A DNA stretch of 64,000 nt. Origin: Flectonema sp. DT1601 (Eukaryota; Euglenozoa; Diplonemea; Diplonemida; Diplonemidae). The translations under genes and the position numbers were made by a program. Of this stretch, positions 8,908 through 23,900 are shown piece after piece. The stretch is from assembly GCA_964019425.1 (NCBI GenBank), contig OZ025863.1, positions 248,001 through 312,000 of the forward strand. The letters are read 5' to 3'. The notes below the pieces were generated by a model, which made no database searches, had not been told where the DNA came from, and was given only the letters and a program-made list of their open reading frames with translations. The first letter of the stretch is position 1. The number at the start of each line of letters is the position of its first letter.

Positions 8908-11900
8908 ATGCTCGGGAGAAATGTGGGGTTGGTGCTATTACTGTTGATGAGATTAGGAGTTGGCCAAAGCCCCACAAGGCCACCATACTACTGTCAAGAC
9001 CCGGACGGTGATTGTTTAGACAAAATTGAAGGTGCATCTTGTGGAGCAGATGGAACATGCACATTTCGTGGTATTACGGGGAATCTTGAGTGCAAGTCAT
9101 CGTCCTGTTGTGAAGATCCAATTGTGGTTGGATCTTTTTGTTACTCGAATCCCTCAGTTTGTTCGGGTTATTCAAGAGCAGGGTTTCCAGCATCATGTGA
9201 ATTGTTATCATCAAGCTCTCTTGGTGCTCAAGACCCCTTTGCATTATTCGGATGTCTTCAATGCAATGTCAGGGCTTCAGATGGACCCGTAGTAACAACT
9301 CTTGCGTCTTCTTGCCCACGTAATAATGTAGATGTCTGTGACCCCTGTGGTGGTAGGTATACTCGATGTGCTTCTTCTGAATGCAGTTTACCTGATTACT
9401 GTCCTGTTGATTTCACTATCGCCCGACTATCTGGACGGGATCGTTATGAATTGACATTTCGATCAATCGTTGAGTTAGGTATGGCAGCTATAAAGAAGTC
9501 TGGAAAAGCTGATTTCTACGTCAGGATGGGTGGAAATCCCGTACAAACTGATCAACCAGGATACAACACAATGCACTGTAGGTCAGACGGTGCTACGACT
9601 GAGATATGTGAAGTACCAGTCTGCTCGGATCAGTTTGGAGTTCTGGTAATCCCAAACACTCCGAATGAAGTAATAGAAGTATCTATATGTAACGGTCAAT
9701 GTGCGTGTGGAGAAGGATCTTGTGTCCATGTTCCTGGATCGAGGCCGCAGTGTAATTGCCCTGCAGGATTTAGTATTGAATCAAGATGTACAGAATGTTC
9801 TCCGGGGTATTTTCCTGAACCCGCAACCGCTTCTGGGATTACATCCTGTTCGTTGTCATGTTTAAATGGAGGTAGTCTCGTCAATGGTCGGTGTGTCTGT
9901 AAAGGAAGATACGAAGGAGAGACATGTGAGTACTGTCCGTCAAATCTGTTTGGAGACGACTGCGACATGGATACCATCGCCACGACGTTTAAGTTCACTC
10001 ATGAGTCAAAAATTGACGAGATATTCACACCTCCAGCATGGAAAGTGTATCCAAATTCAAACGTTACGATTTCTATAAATATTGAAAACACCGGGTTCGA
10101 TCTGAAAACAATTTTAACCAAGTTAGACATATCAATGTACTCTAGTATTCCAGTTGCTAAAGCAATCGATCTTGAGCTTCCATCAAATCGTCTCCGCGAA
10201 GTCAAAGCTGCTTATTGGGGTCCAGCACCTGGAGAGGCAAGCAGTTATAAAGCCGACAAACTGCTACATTTATTTATTGAGAACATGGTGTACGTGTACT
10301 CTTTGAGAAACTCAACAAAGACGAAAGATGTCCAATTCAATCTTGAGGGCTCTTCTTTAGTATCACAATACTACAAGATCATTAACATAAATAGATGCTT
10401 CTCTAATTTTGGTGACGATTGGGACAGAGACTACGATGACGTTTTTTTCTGGCAAGATCCAGCTACTCTTAGACCAGATTATTCAAAAGAGCCTGATATC
10501 TCTATCACGAGAGACTATTTAGTTTTTGTTAAGGGAAATAAAGTTTGTTGGGCTTCAGGTGACCCTCTGTTTGGAATTCCCTGGAGTGTCAGTGGGCTCT
10601 CAAAATATACGGGTTGGGATAGATTGACGGATTTATTTTTAAACACGGAGGATGGTTCCTACTGGCAGAATTATGAAGAAATTGAGTTTATGTCAATATT
10701 TTCGAATCCGAATCCGGAGGAGTTCTTATCCGAACACAGCATCGCAAACGCTTTTCGACCAGACTTCATTACAAGCAGTTACTGTAAGGGTTATGGTAAT
10801 GCTTCGATGGCTTATGAAGAGTCTTTATGCATTGATTCAAATATTACTAAATGGGATGCTATTGATGTTGCTGGTGATCTCCTTTTACTAATTCAAAATG
10901 ACACTGTGAGATACATGAATCTCACAAGGCTAAAATGCTGTGTTGACGACCCTCCGAATTCTGTTGCAGCGTACTGCAGCATGGCCTGTGACGGACGTAA
11001 TTATGGAGTTGCTTATCGTCTATTCAATGCCCTTAATGACTCCGGGACCCTCAGCCAAAATTGCCAAGCGGCAACATTAGATAGAGCAGATGCCAGTGAA
11101 GTGTGTCGTTCAGAAACTGCGTTAATTAACGAGTATCTGAAATCAGAAAAGTTTTCTTCACTAGTAAAACTTTTCCCAGCAGATTTCCGAGGCATGACTG
11201 CCTCGGCTTCGGCGATCATGTCTAAGGGGACGTCTAGTCAGGAAGTTATTGTCGACCCGATAGAAAACGATTGTCGGGGACTTGCCTGTGACATACCTCG
11301 TATGTTGCCTATGATTCCAGGGCAAGTGACATTGGAAATGCCAGATCGACCCGGCGAAAATGAAAGGGAAGACGAGGAAGAAAATTCGAAAAGAACTGTT
11401 TGGACAACAGAGATCCAGGAATTTCCGAGACTCGTATTTGATGCTCACTACGTCTACATGTTCCGCACAGGAGATACACAGCTTCATCGTTCTCATATAG
11501 CAAGTGTCTTTTCGGGGTTACAATTTCCCTTCGCTCTGCAGTATTTTGGAACTACCTCCCCAATCCCTAGATCTGTCTACTTATCGCAAAGCACACTCGC
11601 ATATGATATGTTGGTTGTCGATGAAACAGGTCAACAGGTCGTATTTAATGACCCATTAAATGTAAAGTTACTAACTTGTGGGTCTGATTTGTCAGATGAG
11701 AACGAGGCTGGTATCCTTTCACTCAATTCAAGACAACGAACTAATTCCACTCTTTTAAATAAGGCAATTACTGGACCAACAGACTGTGAAGTCGATCCCA
11801 ACTCAAGAGCTGTGATTTGGGGTGAAGATGCTAAGGGTGTTTTCGCTGAGGGAGGAGTATACAGATTTAGAAATGTGGGAATCTCAGAACCAGGGATTTA

Positions 11901-14900
11901 TAAGTTGAGATTCTTCCATGCGGGTACTTCGATCTATATTGACTCCCCTAGAATAGATATTACAGACCCTCCCTGTACTACATCTGAAGTTGATCAGACT
12001 ATTAAACAAGGTCCTAGTTGCGCTCTTAATTGCTTAGCTGAGAATGATAATTTTGAGGGTGGGTTTACTTGCAGAGTCCGAATGCATCCGAATAAGGACG
12101 CAGTGAAGGTAAGCCTACTACTTGATGCCTATGTTGATACTTTTATTGAAGTTAAAGTACATCAACCATGTTGTCACTTGCGAGGATTGTGTTGTTTTGG
12201 AGACGAATCGTGCATTGAGTCAACTAAAAAACCGATTGTCTCAGACAGAGAGCTTTGTTCATGTTTTAATAGTTTCGAAGCAGGGATGTATGACTTTAGA
12301 AGTCAATGTAGGAATTGTATTTCTGGATATGATGAACACAATGGTTGTAAACCGAGTACCTTTTTATACCCGTTGCGAACAATCCTCTATTCAACGTCAG
12401 ATGCGAGTCCTGTTATGCCAAACGGTCAAACATCACTTCCTGCTGGAAATAGAGATTTCTTTGCTGTCGACATTCAACCAGAGACACATGTTGACGTTGA
12501 AGTCAGAGCCATCAACGAAACCGGTTTTGGTGGAGATGTGGATCTGGCTATTTCATTCCTATCATGTCCTGGACAGGTAGCCGCAGCTAGCAAGACGTCA
12601 TCTATAGGACCTGACACAGTCATTACTGTCTGTAATGGACGTGGTGCTTGTGAATATAATCAAGCAACGGGTGCAGCAATATGCAGATGTGCTGCTGGCT
12701 ACTGGGGAGATGCTTGTGAAAATGCCTGCTGCTCAACGAATGGTATCTGTGATTCAACTGGTTCTAATTGCCGATGCCAAAGAAATTGGGCACCTAGCAG
12801 ACAATTGCTTACGGAAGAAAGAGCATCACAGAGTACTTACATCACATCATCAGGTACTTCAACTACTGCTCATCATTTGGACAGAGTAATGAAAACAAGT
12901 AGTGCTGATACTGAATTCAGAGCTTATATCTCATGGAGAGGTCTCCCTCTACCTGGTAAAGACTCAGTTTCGAAAGCAGAAATAACACTTGTGTCTGATA
13001 ACAGTTTGAGTTGTAACCAATCAGTGACTGCATACCTCTATGCAACCCAACCAACAACTGCTATTTTGCAAGATGACAGGGAAGTGATTTGGTGTCAGAA
13101 AACTACCGAGAGTGATTGTGTTGACGCAGGTTGCTGTGAATGGATTGCTATGACGCAACCACCTACTCCAGCTCCTCCTTCTATGGGACCTTTACCATTT
13201 GATAGGGACGCTCAGGTGCTTCAGGGTCCTGGAGGCCCTGGTGGCCCTGGTGGCCCTGGAGCTCCACCACCTGGGAAATGCGTCCCTGTTGACAGACCTT
13301 GTTTAGTGGCACCGTGTGAGACGTACTCTCCTTTTTTTTATTCTGACAATCTACGATGCGTTGATGATGCTTCTTTTAATTCAACTTCGAAATCCTGCGA
13401 CTGCGACGACAACACTATTTGTTCCTTCGGGAAATGTCTTCGTGTCGGAAGTGGTCTTTGTGGATATGAACCAGACGGAGGTACTGCTTGTCGGCCTCCT
13501 TCTATTTTAAAAGATGGTACTTGCGTATGTGTTAGTAAGATTGAAAGCGGAGATGTTCGCGAAGACTTCGAATGTCGGTCAGGAATGTGTGTGACACCGC
13601 AGTATGTTTTAAATTACAAATGGGAAGCAAGTAATGTAACCAGAGGTAACTACGGAGATATTGAAGACTTAACGACGAACTTGGAAAATTCTTTGTCTCG
13701 ATTTCAGGATCAGGTGGCGACGTTTAATTTGGTATCAAAAGAATATGGAGAGACCACATCAATTGATATTACGAAGTGGATTAAAGAGAATACAGAATAC
13801 CTGAATCCAGCTATTCAAGAAAATCTTGATCTGTCATTTATGATAATTGCATCGTTTACTGATGATACTTTAGAGTGTCGACCAAGATTCTTTCAAAGTA
13901 CGGCAACTAATGTTACGGAAAGACCGTCTTTTAGGATGAAGTACGCAGGAAATCATAGGCCATCAAGATTATTTATGTCTGTGAACACAAAGGATCTACA
14001 AGGAGTTCAAGGGGGACATCCGTACTACTCACTGTTAACGGCTGATAATGAACAGTCGTTGGTTGAGTTTCCAAATTTGAAATCACCCGAAAACATACGT
14101 AAAGTCCGCAGATACGTTTCTGACGCAATTCAAAGAAACACCGCAACTTGTGAGTCTGATCCAAAATACTTTCGCAAAGCCGTTGGTTCTGCTTCCTGTG
14201 GGTGTGGTCTGAGACCCAACAAATACAGCCAAAAAGCAACAGAAAAAACCATTAAAATCCAAGAAGCAAGTGACAAGGCGAAAGTCACACGTTCCAACCT
14301 CCGAACGGAATGTTCCACAGCGCAAGACGTGTTGACAAGTAATTTTAATAGGTACATATGCTCAACTCCGGCTATGAGAACTTATATTGAATGCGGCACT
14401 AAGGAAGACGAGGCAATAGAAGATGATGTGAAAATTAGAGAAGCATTCGACAGAAATAAGGAAATCATTGGCGACTTGGATCCGTCAACAAAGAGCTACT
14501 TCAGAGCTGATTTAGAAGAATCAATTGGGTTGTGTCCTTGTGAAGCAGCTGCTAATTTTCAAGATCCTATTGATTTCACTCAAGTAGGTGAATACATGTA
14601 TTTCTTAGCTCACGCAGACTGGGAAACAGCCTCTGACGCATCCCCAGATTGTGAACAAGATGAAGGTATCTTTCAAGGGTCTAGAGAACTTTTTTACACG
14701 AGTGGATTGCCTGGACATACCCCTGGCGAAAGTGATTACCGCGGGACCCAAACTGGGTTTGGTGTGCAAGATACGGTTTCAACGTTTTCTGCGACGGAGA
14801 CAAGAATGGGGTCGAACGGCAGGCCGGCATTCACTGGAATCAAACACGGCAAGTGGAGTGCCTCTAATGCGATAAGAAATCAAATATTCAACATGAAAGT

Positions 14901-17900
14901 CTTCACAAGAGCTAAGGAACTTACAAAGATGCGTAATCCTGCTTGTTCCACGACTTCTGACTTATGCAATATTCGCGATGTGGCTTCTGATTCTCTCATT
15001 TTTGCAGCCGCACGAGGTGGAGGTGAGAGTCCAACGATGTTAGGTGAGGAACCTGTCCCTAGTACTTCAGTTGTGAGATTGTGGAAATCTGACATCATCA
15101 AATCCACTGGCAAACCTGCAACTCCAACAGAAATAGCAGATAATACGATCTTTCCTTCTTATATAACAAATATTAAACCAGATGCTCCCATTAATGACTG
15201 GGTGTTCTTCTTAGCCATGGCTGCACCAGACGATGTTGAAGGTATGACCCAATCACCTGACATTGATATTGATAGTATAAACGAGGGTGAAACTCCTCAC
15301 TTGAAGAACTTTCCTCAGAAATACATTATTCCTAACAAACTGAATGTCTACGCAACGAGTGGATCTACGGGTACTGCGATTCTTGTAAAAGAGGGTTTGG
15401 ATGGTAACGTAGGTTCGTGTACCCATCCTCAGGGACATCCAGGGTTTGTGTACTTTAAAAAAAACGTTTATTTCTACTTCGAACATGAATTTCAGAAAAT
15501 TGATTTGTTCAGAGTACTCATTAAAGTTGATGGAACACTTGGCAGAGTCGAGATTGTTCCATTATTCCAAGGCAGTACCAACATACCGATTATCCCACCT
15601 CTAAATAAAGGTTACTTCAAACCTGTTGTTCTTAGACCTGGTAAACTAGACCAGAGGCTTATTCTGTCGATTGGAACAGATGAAGATGTGACAGGGGATG
15701 AGTGTCTATTAAATTCTGACTATTGTGAGAGAACAACTCACAGTAAAATTCATCAATATCAAAAAAGATTTAAATGTCTTCATCCAAAACGTGGATACAC
15801 TCATCTTGCATCGTGGGATGGCGTATCTAACATCTTAACTGACATTGATCCGGTAGATGAGATACGAGATGATCCTACTTGGACTGTCCAAATCGATGAC
15901 TCCACTTTCGCTTGGGTTCGACATCCTTCAGGAATGAACAACAAAGGTTTCAATCAAAATTTTGATCCAGACGAAGAAGAATTAGTCCTCACTCGGTATC
16001 TTGCTGATGAGACTTTTAATTCTACAGTTTTGATGGGTGGAGATGCTGCTCTTGGTATTTATGATCTAACTCTCTGGGGTGATAGATTATATTGGTGGGC
16101 CTACAACCCAGATCATGTCAGAGGTGGTGGACCTACTGAATGTTTAACGCCCGGGGCGGTTGTTGTGTTCGCGGATTCCAACACGTACGTTGTCGCAGGT
16201 GCCAACGTTCCTGCATTTGCTGGGTGTCAGAGGGGATTATACTCCATCGGCATTGGCAATGGAGGAGGACCAATGTCATCGATGAAGAATCACGGATTCG
16301 GATCACCAGAAGACGGTGTTGGGGTACCTCGAGTACAATGCTGTGAGGACATAGTCGGATTTCCAATACCAGATAGTGGTTTAACCAGTGATCAAATTAG
16401 AAGAAGTACGAGTTTACCTAATATATTCTCATTTCCTGGTTGTGAACGATGCTACTTTGATCACACAAATTGGGGTTGGAACGCTAAGAAACTCTGCTGC
16501 GACGGAATCGGTCCTGTCTCCAGCACCACTTGCAATATGCCATGCAATCCCGCTTCCGATGCATTTGCTGGAACACGTAGTTTTGTGTATCCGCAAACAG
16601 AGAAGTACTCGGGTTATAATCCTGTGAATAAACAATGGTCATTACCAGCTAGTGGATGGTGGTTTGCAGGTTATCACTCGATATGGACAGATGATAGAAT
16701 GTCAAGAGGTGGTGTTCCTATTTGGAGTATGGGAAATGGTCTCCTTAACATGGATATTATCGGAACTCGACTACCTGAAAATGAAACATCAACATCATCT
16801 GGTCTACTCGGGTATGAAATGTACCGACCTGGAGGTTTCGCTTTCAGAGAACATTGGCCCCGAACGATGGCTGTTTTCGAACAACAAACAAACACTCCTG
16901 TAGATGACTGCAATGATTGTGCGACAGGTTTCTGGGGACCAAGGTGCACCAACAGATGCCCGGTGCATAACGGAAAAATCTGCAACGGAGGTACTTTCAC
17001 CTGCAACGATGGAACCATCGGAGACGGAATCTGCGATTGCAAAGGACTTGCAAAGGGACGGGCATGTGAACTTCCAAATTCAGTATACTTCACCTACGCG
17101 ACGGCATCAGCTGATCTGTTTAGCAATCTGGACTATCCAAGGGCGTGTAATGCAGTCTGTCGAAAATATGAGATGAGTGTTGAAAATTGTTGTTTACAGA
17201 CACTCTCCTACGCTGATCTTCGACATGAAAAGAGCGGTGCAATTATCCTGTTGTTTGAACTACCTCGTGGAATAGCTGATCTATCTCGTGCTTTGATACA
17301 ACTTGAAGCTGGTGACAGTGATGACTGTGAGGAGGTTCAAGTTATTATCAACGCGGTAGACGTTTCAGAACTGAAACAACTCATCCGAGAATTGAACGAT
17401 CAAGCATTGCCTCCGCCAACATCATTGGGACGAGGGTATACTCATATTTCTTCACTTGGATTAAACGGAAGAGATATCGGAAAAGCGACTATCGAAGAAA
17501 CCAGCGAATACGATACGATAGAATTAGACATCACTGAATACGTCAGCGGTGAAATAGCTGGAGGAGCAAGTGAGGTGGCAATTAGAATTACATTAGATGA
17601 GGCTAGTTATGTGACAGACAGTTGTACTCCTTTAATTAAACTAAGCGAATACATTCCATACAACTTACGTACTTGTATGGGAGGGTATGAGGGATGTCCT
17701 AGTCAGGTTCCATATCCGCCTCGTCATGCTTCTCCAACTCTAGAATTGACGACCCCTAGACCACCTGGTGGTGGTGGTGGTGGTGGTGGTGGTGGTGGTG
17801 GTGGTACTGGCGCTGGCCCTGGTGGTGGTGGAACAGCTAGAAGATCAGTTTCCACAGCCTCAACAAGAAGAAGAGCAACAGCCGTTCAGACAGCCGCTCC

Positions 17901-20900
17901 TGTCGATGGCGGCGGTAACTCGAGGCAAACCTTAGCTGTTGTCACCGCTCCTGAAACTAGGGATACATACCCTGCATCACAATTACTTGTAACTCTTCCT
18001 CGGAAAGCTTCTCTACCTTCAGAGAGAGAAAGGGCTTTATTCGCTTCTACAGCCTGCAATGCCGACAGCAGTGTTGACGGAATCATTCAAAAATGCCGCA
18101 GCGTAACACCAATCACTGCAGGGATTATGATTGTTAGAGTCTTGGCATTCTCTGGACAAGTTGAATACGAACTTGATATTAAAAGTGTTCCGAGAGGTAA
18201 GTTTGATACGAAATCAGAATTTGGATCATGCCTCTCATCATCACAATCTGGTTATTGGACGGGTAGGTACTGTCGTGAATGTCAATTCCGATGGGGAGGT
18301 GATGAGTGTAGAGATTACCGACCATCAACTTGTAATTCAACAATTTGCGAACCTGATGTGGGCGAGTGCTTACCAGATCCAACAACGGCTAATAAAAACC
18401 TTGTTTGCAGCTGTGATGTTATCTCTGACTCTACTCAAGTAGAAGACGGCTTCGTCAGAGCTGGACTGTTTTGTGAGTTACTTTGCAGTCCTAAAATTAA
18501 TTGTAATACTCACGGACGGTGTCTTGAAAACGGTCAGTGTGAATGTCACGTCGATTGGTTGGGTGCAGAAGATTGCACAGCCTGTACAGAAAATCGTTGG
18601 GGAGCATTATGCGATCAAACCTGTACTTGTAATATTGCAGTGGCAACTTGTGATACTGAAACTGGTCTTTGTCTGACAAATCTTATATCAGATGAACCTG
18701 TTTGCGAAGGTAATTTCAGAGGTCCAAACTGCTTCCAGTGTAAGGAAGGTTGGTATCCCGAGCAAGTCTGCACTGTTCGATGTGACTTCGAAAGCTGCAT
18801 TAACGGTTTCTGCTCTTTTAGTGGAAGTTGTGAATGTGACACAGATTTCTATGGTCCGACGTGTGATATTGAGTGTAGTTCTAATACCACTTGTTCAAAT
18901 AATGGTCTCTGTATTTCACAAACCATAAGTCCATATGTCACCTGTCAATGTAATCAACGCTACGGAGGTCTACATTGCGAACGGTGTGATCGCTCTTTTT
19001 TCGGTTACGACACCGACTGTGTTTCTCCCTGCAGGTGTAACATGCACGGTGAATGCGATCCAATTACCGGAGAATCTTGCATCTGTGACACCGGATACGA
19101 AGGAAGCGACTGCGAACTATGCGCTTCAGGCTACTCTCGAGATATCCTAACCAATGACTGTGGTGTAACCGTAGCATCTACAGGTGAGGTTCGTATGGGT
19201 AGGCCGTTTAGTTTCTTTTCAGACAATTCCTATTCAAAAATAACTAAGTTAGAATCATCGGTACTCACGTCTGTTCCAGGTGCAATATATCATACTACTG
19301 ATAGATTAACGTCACTGTTCGCCTCGATAAGAGGTCAAGGACCAGCTATTAATTGGTATAACGATGATGCTCAGAGGATGGCAGATTTGCAGTCTGGGGA
19401 TCAAGATGAATATTTATTTATAAGTTCTGGATATCAACCGTCTAACGTACAAGTTGAGGTGTTTTCTCAATTGTATTCAGGAAATATTTCTAATTGGAAA
19501 TTCAGTCGTCGATACAGCGCGTATACTACTAAATGGGGAAGGGAACTTGGTGAAAGTGTTGTGGGTATCTATCAAGATGGGTCATTCATGATCCATGTTG
19601 TTTACGACAGAATGATTTCATACGTCATGAGATCACCGATTGATAATAAAAACCGTCAAATAGACGAGGCTATTGCATGGCTACCTTCAGCATTGGTTAA
19701 TGCAGGTAAGGTCGAAATCATGTCCCACGGTACTAACAAACACACAAGACAATTATTTGGATTGGTAAAGCACACGGCTTCAGTCAACTCAGTTGTTACT
19801 TATTACATTTCAGAAATAAACCATGACACCGCATGGAACGCAGACATTCCAACGAGTACTCATTTACTGTCTCTCACTGATGTACAGTATATGTTCGTAT
19901 ATACTGATAGAACCAGTCCAACGGCTTTTGTTTTTGGAAAAAGTCAAAATGGTCGAACAGCAGTACAAAAAATATTTCTTCCATCACAAAGTGACAACAC
20001 TTATCGTGAGGTTTCTCACGTAGTACCCGCGGCATGTTACAAATATGACTGTCAACTGGCTGAGAGAATTGAGCCCATGGGAGATGATGGACAAGCAGTT
20101 TTATTTATTCGAACAACAATCTCTGGCAACCAAGCCTATGTCTCTCAAAAAATTCAGTTACGTAATATTAAAGAACAAAATTTGAGCACCGTCACTACAT
20201 TCGTAGCCCCTCACGGAATCGGAGGAGCTCGGTGGGACAAATATGAAGGAGCTTTATACGTAGCTGTTGGAGGAGGTAATACTGGTCAACCGTCTAAAAT
20301 ACTAAAATTAAATAGTAATTTAAGATACATTATACCTCCGACAACACTTGGAATTGGTCATCTCGAATCAGAGGTTGAAATAGTCACGTCAATGTACGCA
20401 GATATTGATAGGAGAGCTTTGTTTACGATTTCACCTTTGAAGAGTACTCTGATCGCTGTCTTTAATATGTTTGATATTCATTCCATATCTCCTGATGTTG
20501 TTGATGCTCCGGTCTCTACAACGATCGTGACCGTCACTGGAGCGGGTTTTGGCAGCATTTCCGACTCCAGTCCGTTGTGTAACATGGGCGACACGAGAAG
20601 TATAGGAACCTACGTGAACAGCACAACTATATTATGTTCTTCCGAAATACCGGTATCTGGGTATAGTCCTTGTGACTTTGTGAATTTGGAAATTTCTATC
20701 ACTTCGTTCGAAGAAAGATTCACCGCCACTGCTGTAAAGGTTCGACGTATTGGGACTCCAACGGTCTTCGATACTATCGATAATGTTAATTATTGGATTA
20801 GAGAGAAACCTGGTCCTACTGACTCCTCATTATCAAATGACGATGAGGGTAGAGATCTTCAACTCGTGAGTGGCACACCTATATCAAGTCCAAGCATTAT

Positions 20901-23900
20901 TACTGTTCCAGGCGCAGGTTTTTTAAACACATCGTACGTTCATTGTCGCATCAACGGTCATGTTACTCGTGCGACATATGCCGGAACGACTATTCGGTGT
21001 GAGCCACCGCCAATTAACGGACCTAACAGGACTACAGTAGAAATCTCTCTCGATGGTCAGGTCTTTAGCTCGGACAACAAACCGTACTTGTTTGTGGGTC
21101 CGCCTGCTATAATTAAAGCTAATTTCGTGTGTAAAAATTGTGGTGGAACTGACGAAAACATGCTCAGAGCTGTTCAACCAGACGATTCTGGGAGGATTAC
21201 CCTAAACAATACTTTGATAACTGTGTATGATGCTGCTGATAATTTCATTGGGAATATTGGCGACATTCCTGGACGTGTTCATCTGGTGCCTGCGTTGATA
21301 CCCGCTGGTGCTCGATGTTCTGATGATATGGGTCTAAGTGTATCGACGTCACTTTTTCCGTTTGAGCACATTCCCTCGAGAACCGTATCATCAGGTTCTG
21401 TATTGTATTCCGGGTCATCTGAATTAGTAGGAGGAAATCGGGTCAAGGTTGGATGCTATGGTTTAAAAGCGATCTACGTCCCTGTCGGTGAAACTTTCGA
21501 CGTCAAGATCAACACAGTTCAATCCGCTCCTCTTCATTTTATTGTAACAGCTGGAAAACCGAGAACAGTTGGTTTTGAGGTAAACCCGAGTGGATACTCA
21601 AACAACAGATCTCCATTAAATGAACAACCAATCATGCAAATTCGTGATGGTGCAGGCAATGCTGTTAAACAAGACTTAACAATCACTGCGTTTATTCAGA
21701 TTGATGGACTACCATCTGAATTTATGGATCAGGTAACCAACGAAGTATTGCTCAGAGTAGATAACGGTATAGCTGAACACCGTTCTGGTGGGTTAAACTA
21801 CACATACAACTTTTTGTCTGTTATTGCTGAAAAATCCTTAACCGGTAGATCAATGTCTCATAAATTTGATCCAAAGACGTTAAAATTGACTCAACTATTC
21901 TTCAACATAATATTTAGAGTAAGTTGTTCATTCAACTGCGACTCAACAACGACTGATTGGTCTACACTAACTGTATCACATAAGATGTTCATCTCTGATT
22001 GCAGTACTCGATATGTTGGGAATGCTCGTCTAGCTTGGGTTGAACCTGAAGAGCAACCTATCGGCACTCCTGTTCCAATCACAATTAAGGGATGGGAATT
22101 TCTAAGACCAGAAACAAATGATGATTATAAATGTGTCATTAGAGATGCAATTGATCACAGGTTCTTAGGAACGGTAAATGCATCGTTTAGCGACAGTTGT
22201 ACAATCATCTGTGACAGAAAAGAAACCGATGCGATCCTCGGTTCAACTCCGAGGATGACAATTATTCAACCTGGTAAGTGCTGTGGATCTATGTGTCCTT
22301 CACAATCAGAAACAAACCCTGCACCGTGTATTACCGGATGGTACAACGAGTCTGACTATAATATAAATTACTACCACAGAAGTGTCTCTCTATCAGCAGC
22401 TAGTCTAAAAGTATGGAATGCCGAATCAAAGTTGGGTGATCCGAACGTCCCGCCATCACCAGGAGAGCATTCCTACAGTGCAGCTCTAATCCTTCAGACT
22501 GCTATCTCATTTATAATTCCTGACACGAAACAGTCGAACGGTCTTCGCTTATCTAAATCAAATGATTACATTACACATCAACGTGATAGGACAGATTTTA
22601 ATTATTCTCTTATGATGTATACTGAGGCACTGGTTCACACCCAGAGTCTAATAAGGGCATCAGAAAACACAGTTGTCTACGGAAGGAAGATATGGACTGA
22701 TCCTGAAAAGGAATGGGAATTCTCTTCGTTGGCCACAGAGTGTGAAAATTCTGGTTTTGATGCGACGTTGAGAATTGGTTTAGTAGATTCAGCTGTTGGT
22801 TATCTGGGATGGCAGGGTAACTGGATAAGTGAGATGGCTCGTGTCGCTGATTATGAAAATGAAAAAGACATAAGTCCAATAGTGATATACGACGTTTCAA
22901 TTGATATCACGAGACGAAAAGATCTTGTGAGAGTTGTCTCGGGTCAAAAGAGTAGCATGCGTAATTCTATTCTTAATTTTCCCGAAGTAAAGGTTCCTTT
23001 TCCTGCTGAAGTTGGAGTATACGAAGTAAAGATCTCAATCAACTTATTAGGCCTTCAAATGATTAAAAATATAACAATCATTGAAGGCATTCCTCACAGA
23101 GTCTACTTCGATACTGCTGATTGGCGTGACGGTACTGGTATTCGGGGACAACCAGTTGCTACTATGACTCAGGATAGAATCTTAACAACTCAACCTAGAT
23201 TTCGTATGGTTGATATTTGCAACAACACTCTAGTCCAATTCCCAGGTAAAAATAATGTCAGAGTTCGTGTAAAAAGCATCGTACCGGAACCGAACTGCGC
23301 ACCTCCAGTAGTATGTCGCTGGAAAAGTCCGTCTCTGGAAAATACATCAAAATCAGCACAGGCGATAAGAGCTATGGCGGACCCGGCGTTCTCAGAGAAG
23401 TCACCCGGAATTGCAGCATACACGCAGATGAATATAGTATCTGATAATTCTACTCCAGAGACGACGATAACGTTCGAGTTCTATGGTGAAATACGTAATT
23501 ATGCGATTCCTGATATATCAGCGACACTGACAACCATCAGGTGCGCCCCTGAGTGCTTCGACTTAGTCTGTGAATTTGATCCTCCATTCTTATCACTCAC
23601 TGCTGACCGATCCGATCCAGTTAAGATTTACGGAAACTACTTCGACTATGCATCAGCTCTCTCTGGAGGCACTCAGTCTCCAGAGAATCTACGAGCAAAG
23701 CTAACGATGCCATTGGCTGGTAAGACTGTTGAGTGTGTCCTTCCTGGTGTGTTGTTGGATGCTTGTTCGATGCAAATTATGTGGCCAGACTGCATATTTA
23801 ATTGTATAAATCACTTTCCGCAGTACACATTACGTCAGAGAAATAAGTGTTGTGAGGATGTGGAGAAAGGCATAGAACCTCAGTGTGAAATTAATCTTGG